Source: Streptomyces sp. A0958 (GTDB lineage Bacteria; Actinomycetota; Actinomycetes; Streptomycetales; Streptomycetaceae). Taken from it: a stretch of DNA of 64,000 bases. The position numbers and the translations under genes were made by a program. The notes under the pieces were generated by a model. It was given only the letters and a program-made list of their open reading frames with translations, did not search any database and had not been told where the DNA came from. The stretch lies in contig NZ_SSBK01000013.1 in the NCBI RefSeq assembly GCF_004795035.1, positions 1-64,000 on the forward strand, given 5' to 3'. Shown one piece after another: positions 34,374 through 42,772 of the stretch; position 1 is the first letter of the stretch; every line of letters begins with the position of its first letter.

Positions 34374-36575
34374 GTGGGCGACAGGCGATGGCGGCGAGCC
34401 GGCAGCGCGCTGATGCGAGTGATCGCGGTCTGGGCCGTCTCGACGCTCACCATGCTCGCGCTCGCGGGCATCCTCCCGGACTTCCGGCTCCAGTCCGAGG
34501 ACGGCGACACCGTCACCAAGACCGCGTTCACCGCGGCCTGGGGCGCGGGCGCCTTCGGACTGCTCTCCGCACTGGTCTGGCCGGTGCTCGTACGGGCCCT
34601 GCTCATCGTGCCGGCCCTCGTCCTCGGCATGCTCGTCTTCTTCCTCAACGGCTCGCTGCTGCTGATCGCGCTGCGGCTCATCCCGGACGGCCGGGGCGCC
34701 GCTGCCCCGGAGACCGCCGTCGTCGTCGCGGCCGTGATGTCGGCCGTCGCCTCCGCGACCTCCACGGCCCTCGCCGTCCGCGACGACAACGCCTACCGCC
34801 GCCGGCTCTCGCGGCTGGCCGACCGGCGCCGCCGGCGCAGCGGCACGGGCGGCGCCGGCGGGGGCCCGCCGGGCACCGTCTTCATCCAGCTGGACGGGGT
34901 CGGCCACGACGCCCTCGTGCAAGCCGCCGCCGGGGGCTTGATGCCGACGGTCGCGCACTGGCTGGCCGACGGCGAGGGGCACCGGCTCACCCCCTGGCGC
35001 ACGGACTGGTCCAGCCAGACCGGCGCCAGCCAGCTCGGCATCCTGCACGGCAGCAACCACGACGTCCCCGCCTTCCGCTGGTACGAGAAGGAGACCGGCG
35101 TCGTGATGGTCTCCAGCAAACCGGCGAGCGCCCTGGAGATGCAGCGCCGGGCCGTCGCGCGCACCGGGGACAGCGGACTGCTCACGCTCGACGGGGCCAG
35201 CCGGGGCAACCTCTTCAGCGGCGGCGCCCACCAGCTCGCGCTCGTCCTGTCGATGGCCGCCAGACTCGGCAAGGGCCGCCGGTCGCGGGCCGGGTACTTC
35301 GCCTACTTCTCCGACCCGGCCAACGCCGTCCGCACCGCCGGCTCCTTCGCCGCGGAGGTCTGCCGGGAGATCGCCCAGTCCACCCGGGCCCGCCTCCGCA
35401 AGGAGACGCCCCGCATCAAACGCGGCGGCCTGTACCCCTTCATCCGCGCCTTCGCGACCGTCGTCGAACGCGATGTGGTGGTCGCCGCCGTCATCGGCGA
35501 CATGTTCGCCGGACGCACCGCGGTCTACGCCGACCTGGTGGCGTACGACGAGGTGGCGCACCACTCGGGGCCGCGCAGCCGGGACGCCGAGAAGGTCCTC
35601 GCACGTCTCGACCGGTCCCTCGCCCTGATCGCCAAGGTTGCCGAGCACACCCCGCGCACCTACCGGATCGTGCTCCTGTCCGACCACGGCCAGAGCCCGG
35701 GGGACACCTTCGCGGGCGTGTACGGGCTCACCCTCAAGGACCTGGTGCGGGCGGGCAGCGGACTGCCGGTGCCGCGCAGGGCGCAGCGCACCCGCAGCGC
35801 GTCCGAGGCCCGCGACGCGGTGCGGATCGCCCTGCACCGGCCGGTCGCCGAGGGCCAGGAGGAGCACGTCGCGAAGCCCTCCGACCCGATAGTCCTCGCC
35901 TCCGGGAACCTCGGCCTGATCTCCTTCCCCGACATCGAGGGACGCGCCTCGCTGGAGCAGCTGGAGCGCCGCCACCCCGCCCTGCTCTCCACGCTCGCCA
36001 ACCACCCCGGCATCGGCTTCCTGCTCGTACGCAGCGAGCGGTACGGCTCGGTGGTGCTGGCCCACGACGGGGTGCGGGTGCCCGTGGCGGAGCTGGCCGA
36101 CGGCCGGGGGCCGCTGGCCCCGTACGGCACGGGGGCGGCGGACGCGATCCGGCGCACGGACACCTTCCCGCACGTCGCCGATGTGATGGTCAACTCCATG
36201 TACGACCCCGCCACCGGCACCGTGCACGCCTTCGAGGAGCAGATCGGCTCGCACGGCGGCCTGGGCGGCGACCAGTCCAGGCCGTTCCTGCTGTGGCCGT
36301 GCTCCATGACGGACCCGCTGGACGCCGTCGCGGGCGAGGACGGGGAGCGGCCGGACGAGCTGGTGGGCGCCGAGGCCGTCCACCGGGTCCTGCGGTGCTG
36401 GCTGAACGAGGCCTCGGGCCCCCAGGTGCCGGTGCGGCGGGACGAGCAGCCGGGCGGCCGGACGGGCCGGTGGACCCGGCGCGGGCAGGCCAAGGGCTCC
36501 GGGACGGGCGCCCGGACGGGCCGGTGGACCCGGCACGGGCAGGCCAAGGGCTCCGGGACGGGCGCCCGGACCTGA
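34374..36575 (+). CDS. Membrane-anchored alkaline-phosphatase-superfamily protein with holin-like N-terminus
   Basis: A 733-residue protein starting at GTG 34374. Residues about 10-140 form four transmembrane helices like the small phage-holin-4 type domain (VIAVWAVSTLTMLALAGILP; FGLLSALVWPVLVRALLIVP). From about 165 comes an alkaline-phosphatase-like domain: VFIQLDGVGHDALVQAA (metal ligand Asp), DWSSQTGASQLGILHG, ADLVAYDEVAHHSGP, VLLSDHGQSPGDTF and EEQIGSHGGLGG. This resembles type I phosphodiesterases or phosphoglycerol transferases and probably acts on phosphorylated lipid or teichoic headgroups; which side of the membrane is unclear. The C-terminus ends in a duplicated 18-residue, basic, Gly-rich unit. 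It converges with the LacI gene 19 bases away. Confidence 0.82.
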   Translation: MGDRRWRRAGSALMRVIAVWAVSTLTMLALAGILPDFRLQSEDGDTVTKTAFTAAWGAGAFGLLSALVWPVLVRALLIVPALVLGMLVFFLNGSLLLIALRLIPDGRGAAAPETAVVVAAVMSAVASATSTALAVRDDNAYRRRLSRLADRRRRRSGTGGAGGGPPGTVFIQLDGVGHDALVQAAAGGLMPTVAHWLADGEGHRLTPWRTDWSSQTGASQLGILHGSNHDVPAFRWYEKETGVVMVSSKPASALEMQRRAVARTGDSGLLTLDGASRGNLFSGGAHQLALVLSMAARLGKGRRSRAGYFAYFSDPANAVRTAGSFAAEVCREIAQSTRARLRKETPRIKRGGLYPFIRAFATVVERDVVVAAVIGDMFAGRTAVYADLVAYDEVAHHSGPRSRDAEKVLARLDRSLALIAKVAEHTPRTYRIVLLSDHGQSPGDTFAGVYGLTLKDLVRAGSGLPVPRRAQRTRSASEARDAVRIALHRPVAEGQEEHVAKPSDPIVLASGNLGLISFPDIEGRASLEQLERRHPALLSTLANHPGIGFLLVRSERYGSVVLAHDGVRVPVAELADGRGPLAPYGTGAADAIRRTDTFPHVADVMVNSMYDPATGTVHAFEEQIGSHGGLGGDQSRPFLLWPCSMTDPLDAVAGEDGERPDELVGAEAVHRVLRCWLNEASGPQVPVRRDEQPGGRTGRWTRRGQAKGSGTGARTGRWTRHGQAKGSGTGART
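36460..36567 (+). repeat. 54-bp in-frame tandem duplication
   Basis: Units 36460-36513 and 36514-36567 are identical except at one base (G at 36481, A at 36535). They encode two copies of an 18-residue basic, Gly/Thr-rich tail of the phosphatase-like protein. The near-perfect identity points to recent slippage or unequal exchange. Confidence 0.9.
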
Positions 36576-36594
36576 CCGCCCGACGGCCCCCGGA

Positions 36595-37647
36595 TCAGGC
36601 GGACTGCCGCCGTACGAGAGTCGGGTGGAAGATCACGGACGGGGCCGGGTCGCCCGGTTTGCCGATCTGCTTCAGCAGCAGCCGGGCCATCTCCGCCGAC
36701 ATCTCCTCCACCGGCTGCCGGACCGTCGTCAGCGGCGGATCGCAGGTCAGCGCCGCACTGCTGTCGTCGAACCCGACGAGGGCCACGTCCCCGGGCACGT
36801 CCTTGCCGGCCCGCAGCAGCACGGGCACGGCGCCCAGCGCCATCAGGTCCGACGCGATGAACACCGCGTCCAGGTCCGGACGGTCCGCGAGCAGCCGCCG
36901 CATGGCCGTCGCGCCCCCGGCATGGGTGAAGTCGCCCTCGGCGGTCGCCACGTCCCGGATGCCGTGCGCCGCGAGCGCGTCCAGGAAACCACTGAGCCGC
37001 GCCTGACCGGCCGGCATGTCCTGCGGGCCCGACACCGTACCGATCCGGCGGCGGCCCAGCGAGGCCAGGTGGTCGGCGGCGAGCTGCGCCCCGGCCCGCT
37101 GGTCCGACTCGACGTAGGTCAGCGGGGTCGGCCTGAGCGGCTGCCCCGCGAGCACGGCGGGCAGCCGGGTTCCGTGCAGCAGCCCGGGCAGGGGATCGTC
37201 CGCGTGCGAGGAGATCAGCACCACCCCGTCGACGTGCCCATGGCGCAGGTACGACAGCAACTGGTCGCGGGACTCCTGGTCGTCGGCCAGCATCAGGACC
37301 AGCTGGATGCCCGCCGGACGCAGCACCTCAAGGAGCCCGCCGACCACGCGCCCGAAGTACGGATCGGAGAACATCCGGCCGACGAAGGGCTCGGGCACGG
37401 TGCGCCGCTCGCGCTCCGAGACGACGAGGGCGATCGAATCGGTGCGCCGGGTCACCAGCGAACGGGCCGCGCGGTTGGGCACGTAACCCGTGGCGTCCAC
37501 CGCCGCCTCCACCATTCGCCGCATCACCGGGTCCACGGTGGTCGCCCCGTTGATCACCCGGGACACCGTCGCCCGTGACACCCCGGCCACCCCGGCGACG
37601 TCCTCCAAGGTGACGGGACGGGCGGGCAGCGGGGAGTCGGCAGTCAT
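36595..37647 (-). CDS. LacI-family regulator, probable repressor of the DUF1996 and GH16 loci
   Basis: A 350-residue regulator: LacI helix-turn-helix and hinge (about residues 12-70, VTLEDVAGVAGVSRATVSRV and YVPNRAARSLVTRRTDS), then a periplasmic-binding-protein-like core (about 75-345) with the usual VALVGFDDSSAALTCDPPLT. Size and N-terminus are close to the sugar-responsive CebR type of streptomycetes. It is the third gene in a same-strand row DUF1996-DUF305-lacI with gaps of only 80 and 75 bases. The palindrome AGAGAGCGCTCTCT before DUF1996 has the form LacI proteins bind. I infer self-linked regulation, with a cell-wall or beta-glucan oligosaccharide as a plausible inducer. A TATAAA stretch six bases before the ATG could give it a short separate transcript. 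Confidence 0.85.
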   Translation of the reverse strand: MTADSPLPARPVTLEDVAGVAGVSRATVSRVINGATTVDPVMRRMVEAAVDATGYVPNRAARSLVTRRTDSIALVVSERERRTVPEPFVGRMFSDPYFGRVVGGLLEVLRPAGIQLVLMLADDQESRDQLLSYLRHGHVDGVVLISSHADDPLPGLLHGTRLPAVLAGQPLRPTPLTYVESDQRAGAQLAADHLASLGRRRIGTVSGPQDMPAGQARLSGFLDALAAHGIRDVATAEGDFTHAGGATAMRRLLADRPDLDAVFIASDLMALGAVPVLLRAGKDVPGDVALVGFDDSSAALTCDPPLTTVRQPVEEMSAEMARLLLKQIGKPGDPAPSVIFHPTLVRRQSA

Positions 37648-37722
37648 GCAGTCTTTATACCGGGTGGTACGACCGACGCGTGAAAGGTTGTGCAGGCCTT
37701 GGGGGTACGTTGACCGGGGGCG

Positions 37723-38328
37723 TCAGCCGGAACCGCCGGGAAGGGCCGGGAGCCGGGCGAGTTCGGTGCGGCGGGCCGTCACCAGGTCGGCGGCGAGCCG
37801 CTTGGCGTCCGGCCGGGTGCCGGCCCCGGTCTCGGAACGCGATACCTCGGCGGACTGGTGCAGATGGTCCTTCATCTGCGCGACCAGGAACCGGTCGAAG
37901 GCCGCGCCCTTCACCGTGCGGGCCTGTGCGAGGTCGTCCGCCGTCACCATGCCCGGCATGTTGTGGCCCTCGTGGACATTGGTGTCCGGCAGCCCCATCC
38001 GGGCCAGCAGCGGGCGCAGCCGGGAGAGTTCATCGTTCTGCGAGGCCAGCAGCCCGGCCGCCCAGTGGCGTACCCCGGCGTCGCCGCAGCGCTCGGCGGC
38101 GAGCGAGAGCAGCGCCACGGCCTGCTCGTTCATCGGGGTCATCAGCTGGACCCAGGCGGCATCCGTCGGGTCGGCCGGGGCACCGGAGGCCGGAGCGGAG
38201 GCCGGGGGTGCGGAGACCGGGGGAGCGGAGGCGGGTGCGGGCGGACGCTCCGTGTGCGCCGGGCCCGCGCAACCGGCCGCGAGGAGGAGCAGGATGAGCG
38301 CCGCTGTGCTGCGGGCCGCCTTCGTCAC
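37723..38328 (-). CDS. DUF305 lipoprotein
   Basis: A 201-residue protein from GTG 38328, preceded by GAGGAA. A short signal ends in the lipobox LLLAAGCAG (Cys about residue 20), so it should be lipid-anchored outside the membrane, followed by an Ala/Pro-rich linker. The DUF305 domain (about 55-195) is a four-helix, ferritin-like bundle; it has WVQLMTPMNEQAVALLSLA, HEGHNMPGMVTADDL and FLVAQMKDHLHQSAEV. The Met/His clusters suggest copper or another soft metal, but function in this family is unproven. It follows DUF1996 on the same strand; a hairpin lies between them. Confidence 0.82.
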   Translation of the reverse strand: MTKAARSTAALILLLLAAGCAGPAHTERPPAPASAPPVSAPPASAPASGAPADPTDAAWVQLMTPMNEQAVALLSLAAERCGDAGVRHWAAGLLASQNDELSRLRPLLARMGLPDTNVHEGHNMPGMVTADDLAQARTVKGAAFDRFLVAQMKDHLHQSAEVSRSETGAGTRPDAKRLAADLVTARRTELARLPALPGGSG

Positions 38329-38349
38329 GGGGATTCCTCGGGGTTGGAG

Positions 38350-38378
38350 CCCGTCCGGGGCACACGGCCCCGGACGGG
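38350..38378. terminator. Hairpin between DUF1996 and DUF305 genes
   Basis: A perfect 12-bp stem (38350-38361 with 38367-38378, 5-nt loop), 31 bases beyond the DUF1996 stop and 22 before the DUF305 start. It may be a partial terminator or a processing/stability element that lowers expression of the downstream genes. Confidence 0.6.
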
Positions 38379-38408
38379 CGGGGGGACGGGGGTGCGGCGG
38401 TGCGGCGG

Positions 38409-39353
38409 TCAGGGGGTGCCGTTGGCCCCGCACTTCACGATGGCGTTGATGCAGTCGCGGACGCGCTGCGCCATCTCGGCCTCGGGCCACACGTTGAAGA
38501 AGTCACCGTGCATCGTGTAGCCGGGACCGGACGCCAGCCGGAACCGCGACGGGTCGCCGTTGACCGGGTACCGCAGCACCTGACGGAGCTTGGGCACCGG
38601 CACCGGGTGGGTCGAGGGGCACTCGCCGCCGACCGGATACGCCATGTGGCTCTTGTGGTCGGCCGAGTCGAGGTCCTTGCCGTTCCAGCACTGCGGGAAG
38701 TCGAGGTACGACTCCAGCATCCCGTCCGCCGGGCAGTTGACGAAGTCGTGCGACGGGTTGACCTCGCCGTGGTGCAGGCACGACCAGCGCGAGATGGTGT
38801 TGTCGTCGGGGCCGGTCGCCTTGGCGTTGCCCGCGACGATGCGCAGGCCCCGGGGGAGGGGCTGGATGCGCTGGATGACGTCGTCCCGGACGCCTTCGCC
38901 CAGGTAGTAGAACGTCGTGCCGGTGGGCTCGACCTCCTTGTTCCCGTCGTACAGGGTGGGCACCCAGTACGACGACAGGTCGATGTCGGGTGAACACGTG
39001 CTCCTGGCACGCTCCAGCGAGGCGAGGTCGGAGTTGCCGTTCGTGGAGTCGTTGCCGAAGAAGCTGTGCATGTGCGAGGCGCCGGGCAGGCCCGGGAAGA
39101 TGATCGGGTCGTCGGGCGCCCGGTGGGTGTAGGGGCACTCGGCCAGGAACTCGGCGACCCGGACGACATCGGCGGCCGCCTTGGGGGCGGGGGCCGCCGC
39201 GGCGGCCGGGCCGGCGGACGCGCTGCCGGTGGTGGCCTGGAGGAAGGTCAGGGCGAGCGCGGCGGCGGCGAGCGCCGCCGTGCGGTACCGCTTGGGCGGC
39301 AGGGCTCTGCGGCGGCTGTCTTCGCCGGTGCGTCGTTGACGGAAGAAGAGCAC
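38409..39353 (-). CDS. Secreted DUF1996 protein
   Basis: A 314-residue exported protein. A twin-basic N-terminus and hydrophobic core (about 22-46, AALAAAALALTFLQATTGSASA) form a signal peptide. The mature part (about 65-310) is a DUF1996 domain: VAEFLAECPYTHRAPDDPI, PGASHMHSFFGN, the core SSYWVPTLYDG, WSCLHHGEVNPSHDFVNCP, LDFPQCWNGKDLDSADHKSH, and GGECPSTHPVPVPKL. Several conserved Cys, His and Asp suggest disulfides and a metal or sugar site. The family is known from fungi and actinobacteria, mostly as secreted proteins of unknown function. Its promoter and operator match those of the GH16 glucanase, so a role in beta-glucan or cell-wall breakdown is my inference. Confidence 0.85.
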   Translation of the reverse strand: MLFFRQRRTGEDSRRRALPPKRYRTAALAAAALALTFLQATTGSASAGPAAAAAPAPKAAADVVRVAEFLAECPYTHRAPDDPIIFPGLPGASHMHSFFGNDSTNGNSDLASLERARSTCSPDIDLSSYWVPTLYDGNKEVEPTGTTFYYLGEGVRDDVIQRIQPLPRGLRIVAGNAKATGPDDNTISRWSCLHHGEVNPSHDFVNCPADGMLESYLDFPQCWNGKDLDSADHKSHMAYPVGGECPSTHPVPVPKLRQVLRYPVNGDPSRFRLASGPGYTMHGDFFNVWPEAEMAQRVRDCINAIVKCGANGTP

Positions 39354-39420
39354 GGCACTCCTGTTCGGGGAAGTGGGGGGGCCTGATCATGGGGACCTGA
39401 CCAGGGTTGAGAGAGCACCG

Positions 39421-39434
39421 AGAGAGCGCTCTCT
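39421..39434. promoter_or_regulatory. Palindromic LacI-type operator of the DUF1996 gene
   Basis: AGAGAGCGCTCTCT, identical over 14 bases to the GH16 site at 20307-20320. It lies immediately downstream of the DUF1996 -10 box (39441-39446), covering the expected transcription start, the position for direct repression. Confidence 0.8.
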
Positions 39435-39440
39435 CCATGG

Positions 39441-39469
39441 AACGTAAAAGCGTGTTGCGGGCATGTCAA
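39441..39469 (-). promoter_or_regulatory. DUF1996 promoter
   Basis: On the minus strand TTGACA (39464-39469) is separated by exactly 17 bases from TACGTT (39441-39446), a near-consensus housekeeping promoter. It is the best promoter match I see in the window. Confidence 0.7.
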
Positions 39470-39530
39470 TAGGGCGCACAGAACGGCAATTCTTTGCGCT
39501 TTGAAGCCAGTTTGGATGCGAAGGGTCTCG

Positions 39531-39542
39531 GAGAGCGCTCTC
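39531..39542. promoter_or_regulatory. Second operator-like palindrome
   Basis: GAGAGCGCTCTC, a perfect 12-bp palindrome sharing the core of the operators above, 96 bases away from the first copy and 124 bases before the LigA ATG. It could support repressor looping at DUF1996 or affect LigA. Confidence 0.65.
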
Positions 39543-39665
39543 TCAGATGCATTGGTCAGAAGTGGCGTGCCCGGGAAAGCGGAAGGAAGCCCTCCGGCGT
39601 CGCGGAGTGGGAGGCCGAAGGCGGTGGCCGGGGTGCTGTCAGTGGTGGGCGGCAGGATGGAGGGC

Positions 39666-41777
39666 ATGACGAACTCAGCTGTTGTGCTCGCCGACACCGC
39701 CGCCTACGCCGCTGCGGTCGAACAGGCGTCGCAGGCCGCCGCCGCGTACTACGCCACGGGCGAGAGCACGCTCGACGACGACGGCTACGACCGGCTGGCG
39801 CGCGGGATCGCCGCGTACGAGCAGGACCGTCCGCAGGAGGTGCTGCCCGCGTCGCCCACCGGCAAGGTGGCCGGCGGCGCGGCCGTCGGGGACGTGCCGC
39901 ACACCGTGCCGATGCTCTCCCTCGACAACGTCTTCTCGGCCGAGCAGTTCGCCACCTGGACCGCCTCGCTGGAGCGCCGGATCGGACGGCCCGTCACCGC
40001 CTGGAGCGTCGAGCCGAAGCTCGACGGACTCGCGGTCGCCGCCCGCTACCGCGAAGGCCGCCTGGAGCAGCTGATCACCCGCGGCGACGGCACCGCCGGT
40101 GAGGACGTGTCGCACGCGATCGGCACCGTCGTCGGACTCCCCGGACAGCTCGCCGGACCGGACACGATCGAGATACGTGGCGAAATCCTCATGACCACCG
40201 AGCAGTTCGAGCAGGCCAACACCGTCCGCACCGCCCACGGCGGCGCCCCCTTCGCCAACGCGCGCAACGGCGCCGCGGGGACCCTGCGTGCCAAGGACCG
40301 CGCGTACACGGTGCAGATGACGTTCTTCGCCTACGGCGCCCTGCCGCTGCCCGACTCCGGCGAAACGGCCGCCATGCCGGCCGAGCTGCCCCACAGCGAG
40401 ACCCTGGCGTATGTCGCGGGCCTCGGCGTGCACACGGCGGGGGACCCGGAGGTCGCGCCGCGCACCGTCACCACCGTCGAGGAGGTCCAGGAGCGGATCG
40501 AGGAAGTCGCCGCGCTGCGGGCCGCGTTGCCCTTCGGTATCGACGGCATCGTCATCAAGGCGGACCTGGCGGCCGACCAGCGCGACGCCGGCGTCGGCAC
40601 CCGCGCGCCGCGCTGGGCCATCGCCTACAAGCTCCCGGCCGTCGAGAAGGTCACCCGCCTCCTCGGCGTCGAGTGGAACGTGGGACGCACCGGCATCATC
40701 GCGCCGCGCGCGGTGCTGGAGCCCGTCGAGATCGACGGATCGACCGTCGGCTACGCCACCCTGCACAACCCGGCCGACATCACCCGCCGGGATCTGCGCA
40801 TCGGAGACCACGTGATGGTCTACAAGGCGGGCGACATCATCCCCCGCATCGAGGCGCCCGTCGCCCAGCTGCGGACCGGCGACGAGCAGCCCGTCGTCTT
40901 CCCCGAGGTGTGCCCGCAGTGCGGTTCGGACATCGACACCAGCGAGCAGCGCTGGCGCTGTGTACGCGGCCGCGACTGCCGCCTCGTCGCCTCCGTCTCG
41001 TACGCGGCCGGGCGCGACCAGCTCGACATCGAGGGCCTCGGCACGACCCGGGTGGTCCAGCTCGTGGACGCCGGACTGGTCGCGGACTTCGCCGATCTGT
41101 TCACCCTGGAGCGCGAGCAGTTGCTCGCGCTCGACCGGATGGGCGAGACGAGCACCGACAATCTGCTGACCGCGATCGACGCGGCACGCGCCCAGCCGCT
41201 CTCCCGGGTCTTCGGCGCCCTCGGCGTGCGCGGCACCGGGCGCTCCATGTCCCGCCGGATCGCCCGCCACTTCGCGGAGATGGACCGGATCAGGGCCGCC
41301 GGCGTGGACGAGCTCCAGCGGGTCGACGGCATAGGCAAGGAGAAGGCGGCGGCCGTGGTCGCGGAGCTGGTGGAGCTGGCCCCGCTGATCGAGAAACTGC
41401 TCGCCGCCGGGCTCACCATGACCGAGCCGGGCGCCACCCCGCCACCGGAGCCGGGCGAGGAGGGCGACAAGGCCGCCGTGCCGGAGGGCGAAGGGGCCGG
41501 TGAGGGCGCGGACGGGCTGCCGCTGGCCGGGATGACCGTGGTGGTCACCGGGGCCATGACGGGCACGCTGGAGAAGCTGTCACGCAACCAGATGAACGAG
41601 CTGATCGAACGGGCCGGCGGGAAGTCCTCCTCCAGCGTCTCCAAGCGCACCACGCTGCTGGTGGCCGGTGAGAAGGCGGGCTCCAAGCGGACGAAGGCGG
41701 AGGGCCTGGGGGTACGGATCGCGGCACCGGAGGAGTTCGCGGAGCTGATCGGGGAGTTCCTGCCCGTCGAGGCGTGA
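39666..41777 (+). CDS. ligA: NAD-dependent DNA ligase, LigA (probable second paralogue)
   Basis: A 703-residue DNA ligase that seals nicks using NAD. Domains in order: Ia/NTase (about 10-310, with [12 protein letters not shown] and the adenylation motif EPKLDG, Lys118), OB fold (about 315-395), a four-Cys zinc finger (CPQCG...WRCVRGRDC), helix-hairpin-helix repeats (about 460-575), an acidic/Pro linker and a C-terminal BRCT domain (about 620-700). The zinc finger differs from the CxNxxCP form of housekeeping LigA. It resembles the second LigA-type gene I recall in Streptomyces coelicolor, so a paralogue is likely. The ATG at 39666 is chosen; ATG 39657 in frame is possible. Confidence 0.88.
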   Translation: MTNSAVVLADTAAYAAAVEQASQAAAAYYATGESTLDDDGYDRLARGIAAYEQDRPQEVLPASPTGKVAGGAAVGDVPHTVPMLSLDNVFSAEQFATWTASLERRIGRPVTAWSVEPKLDGLAVAARYREGRLEQLITRGDGTAGEDVSHAIGTVVGLPGQLAGPDTIEIRGEILMTTEQFEQANTVRTAHGGAPFANARNGAAGTLRAKDRAYTVQMTFFAYGALPLPDSGETAAMPAELPHSETLAYVAGLGVHTAGDPEVAPRTVTTVEEVQERIEEVAALRAALPFGIDGIVIKADLAADQRDAGVGTRAPRWAIAYKLPAVEKVTRLLGVEWNVGRTGIIAPRAVLEPVEIDGSTVGYATLHNPADITRRDLRIGDHVMVYKAGDIIPRIEAPVAQLRTGDEQPVVFPEVCPQCGSDIDTSEQRWRCVRGRDCRLVASVSYAAGRDQLDIEGLGTTRVVQLVDAGLVADFADLFTLEREQLLALDRMGETSTDNLLTAIDAARAQPLSRVFGALGVRGTGRSMSRRIARHFAEMDRIRAAGVDELQRVDGIGKEKAAAVVAELVELAPLIEKLLAAGLTMTEPGATPPPEPGEEGDKAAVPEGEGAGEGADGLPLAGMTVVVTGAMTGTLEKLSRNQMNELIERAGGKSSSSVSKRTTLLVAGEKAGSKRTKAEGLGVRIAAPEEFAELIGEFLPVEA

Positions 41778-41956
41778 CCTGTCCGTCACGTGGGGCGGGG
41801 GCCGGGCGGTGGGTGGCGGTTGGCGCGTCCTTCGATTTTGCTTGGGAGTGGCTTTCTTTGCCTCCCTATTGCATAGTGAGGGCTCGGCCATGCCTCGCTA
41901 TCAGCGGGTCACTGGGTGTGTGAACGGCCGCGGCAGCGGGGCGGGGGTGAGGGGCG

Positions 41957-42772
41957 ATGCGTTCTTTGCGCGACGGGCGGCGGCACGACCGCTCCGTTCA
42001 CCGGCACTACCGGGGCGCGACCCGAGGGCTCGCGCTCGATCTCGGCAGCTCCCGCACCCGCGCCTGGGTTCCCGGACAGGGCATCGTCGCGGACACCGCA
42101 AGCGGCGACGGCGGCGAGTACGGCCACGTCCGCCCCGTCCGGCGCGGGCGCATCGTGGACCCGGAGTCGTGCGGCCGCATGCTGGCCCGCATCGCCGACC
42201 GGGCCCTCGGGGGCGACCGCGACGACACGGTGATCGTCCTCAGCCACCCCGTCCTCGCCGGCCCCGGACACCGCACCGCCGCCCGGGACATGCTCCGCGC
42301 GCTCGGCCCCTCGGACGTCATCGTCCTGGACAGCGCCAGGGCCGCCGCCGCGTACGCCGGACCGCGGGACGGGGGCCCGCTCCTCGTCATCGACGTCGGC
42401 GCCGAGCTGACCGAGGCGACCCTGCTCGTCGACGGCCTGGTGCGCGACGCGCGTCTGGCCGAGACCGGGCTCAGCGACCTGGAACCGGGTGAGGCGCCCG
42501 CCGTCGTGGTCCGCGCCGTCCTGGACATGGTCATGGCCATGTGGCGGCAGGACCGGCACGGCGCGCTGCTCGGTGCCCTGCGCCGGGGGCCGTTGCTCGC
42601 GGGAGGCGGGGCGCTGCGTCCGGACATCACCAATCGGATAGCGGTCCGCCTCGGCGTCCCGGTCCGGCTCGCGGACGACCCGGCGACCACGGTCGTACGC
42701 GGAGCCGGACTCATCCTCAGCTCGGTGCTCCGCCACGCCGCCGCACCGGCCCTGCCCGGCCGATCCGGGTGA
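41957..42772 (+). CDS. Short MreB/Mbl-like actin-fold protein
   Basis: A 271-residue actin-superfamily protein, shorter than normal MreB (about 340). GAGGGG precedes ATG 41957. Phosphate-1 loop LALDLGSSRTRAWVPGQG, connecting region, phosphate-2 LLVIDVGAELTEATLLV and adenosine motif LLAGGGAL are present; reduced length suggests missing subdomains. S. coelicolor has a comparably short third MreB-like protein (SCO6166 as I recall), in the same neighbourhood as its SecDF fusion (SCO6160), so this is probably its counterpart. Role may be in spore-wall or hyphal wall synthesis. Its stop overlaps the start of the next gene (GTGA). The leader region 41830-41880 is unusually AT-rich and probably holds the promoter. 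Confidence 0.78.
   Translation: MRSLRDGRRHDRSVHRHYRGATRGLALDLGSSRTRAWVPGQGIVADTASGDGGEYGHVRPVRRGRIVDPESCGRMLARIADRALGGDRDDTVIVLSHPVLAGPGHRTAARDMLRALGPSDVIVLDSARAAAAYAGPRDGGPLLVIDVGAELTEATLLVDGLVRDARLAETGLSDLEPGEAPAVVVRAVLDMVMAMWRQDRHGALLGALRRGPLLAGGGALRPDITNRIAVRLGVPVRLADDPATTVVRGAGLILSSVLRHAAAPALPGRSG

Larger units (their letters stand above)
39354..39665. other. Divergent intergenic region, DUF1996 / LigA
   Basis: About 310 bases with a minus-strand promoter, one operator overlapping its expected start point and a second copy of the palindrome core about 100 bases upstream. No small open frame stands out. The LigA promoter is not obvious. Confidence 0.6.
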
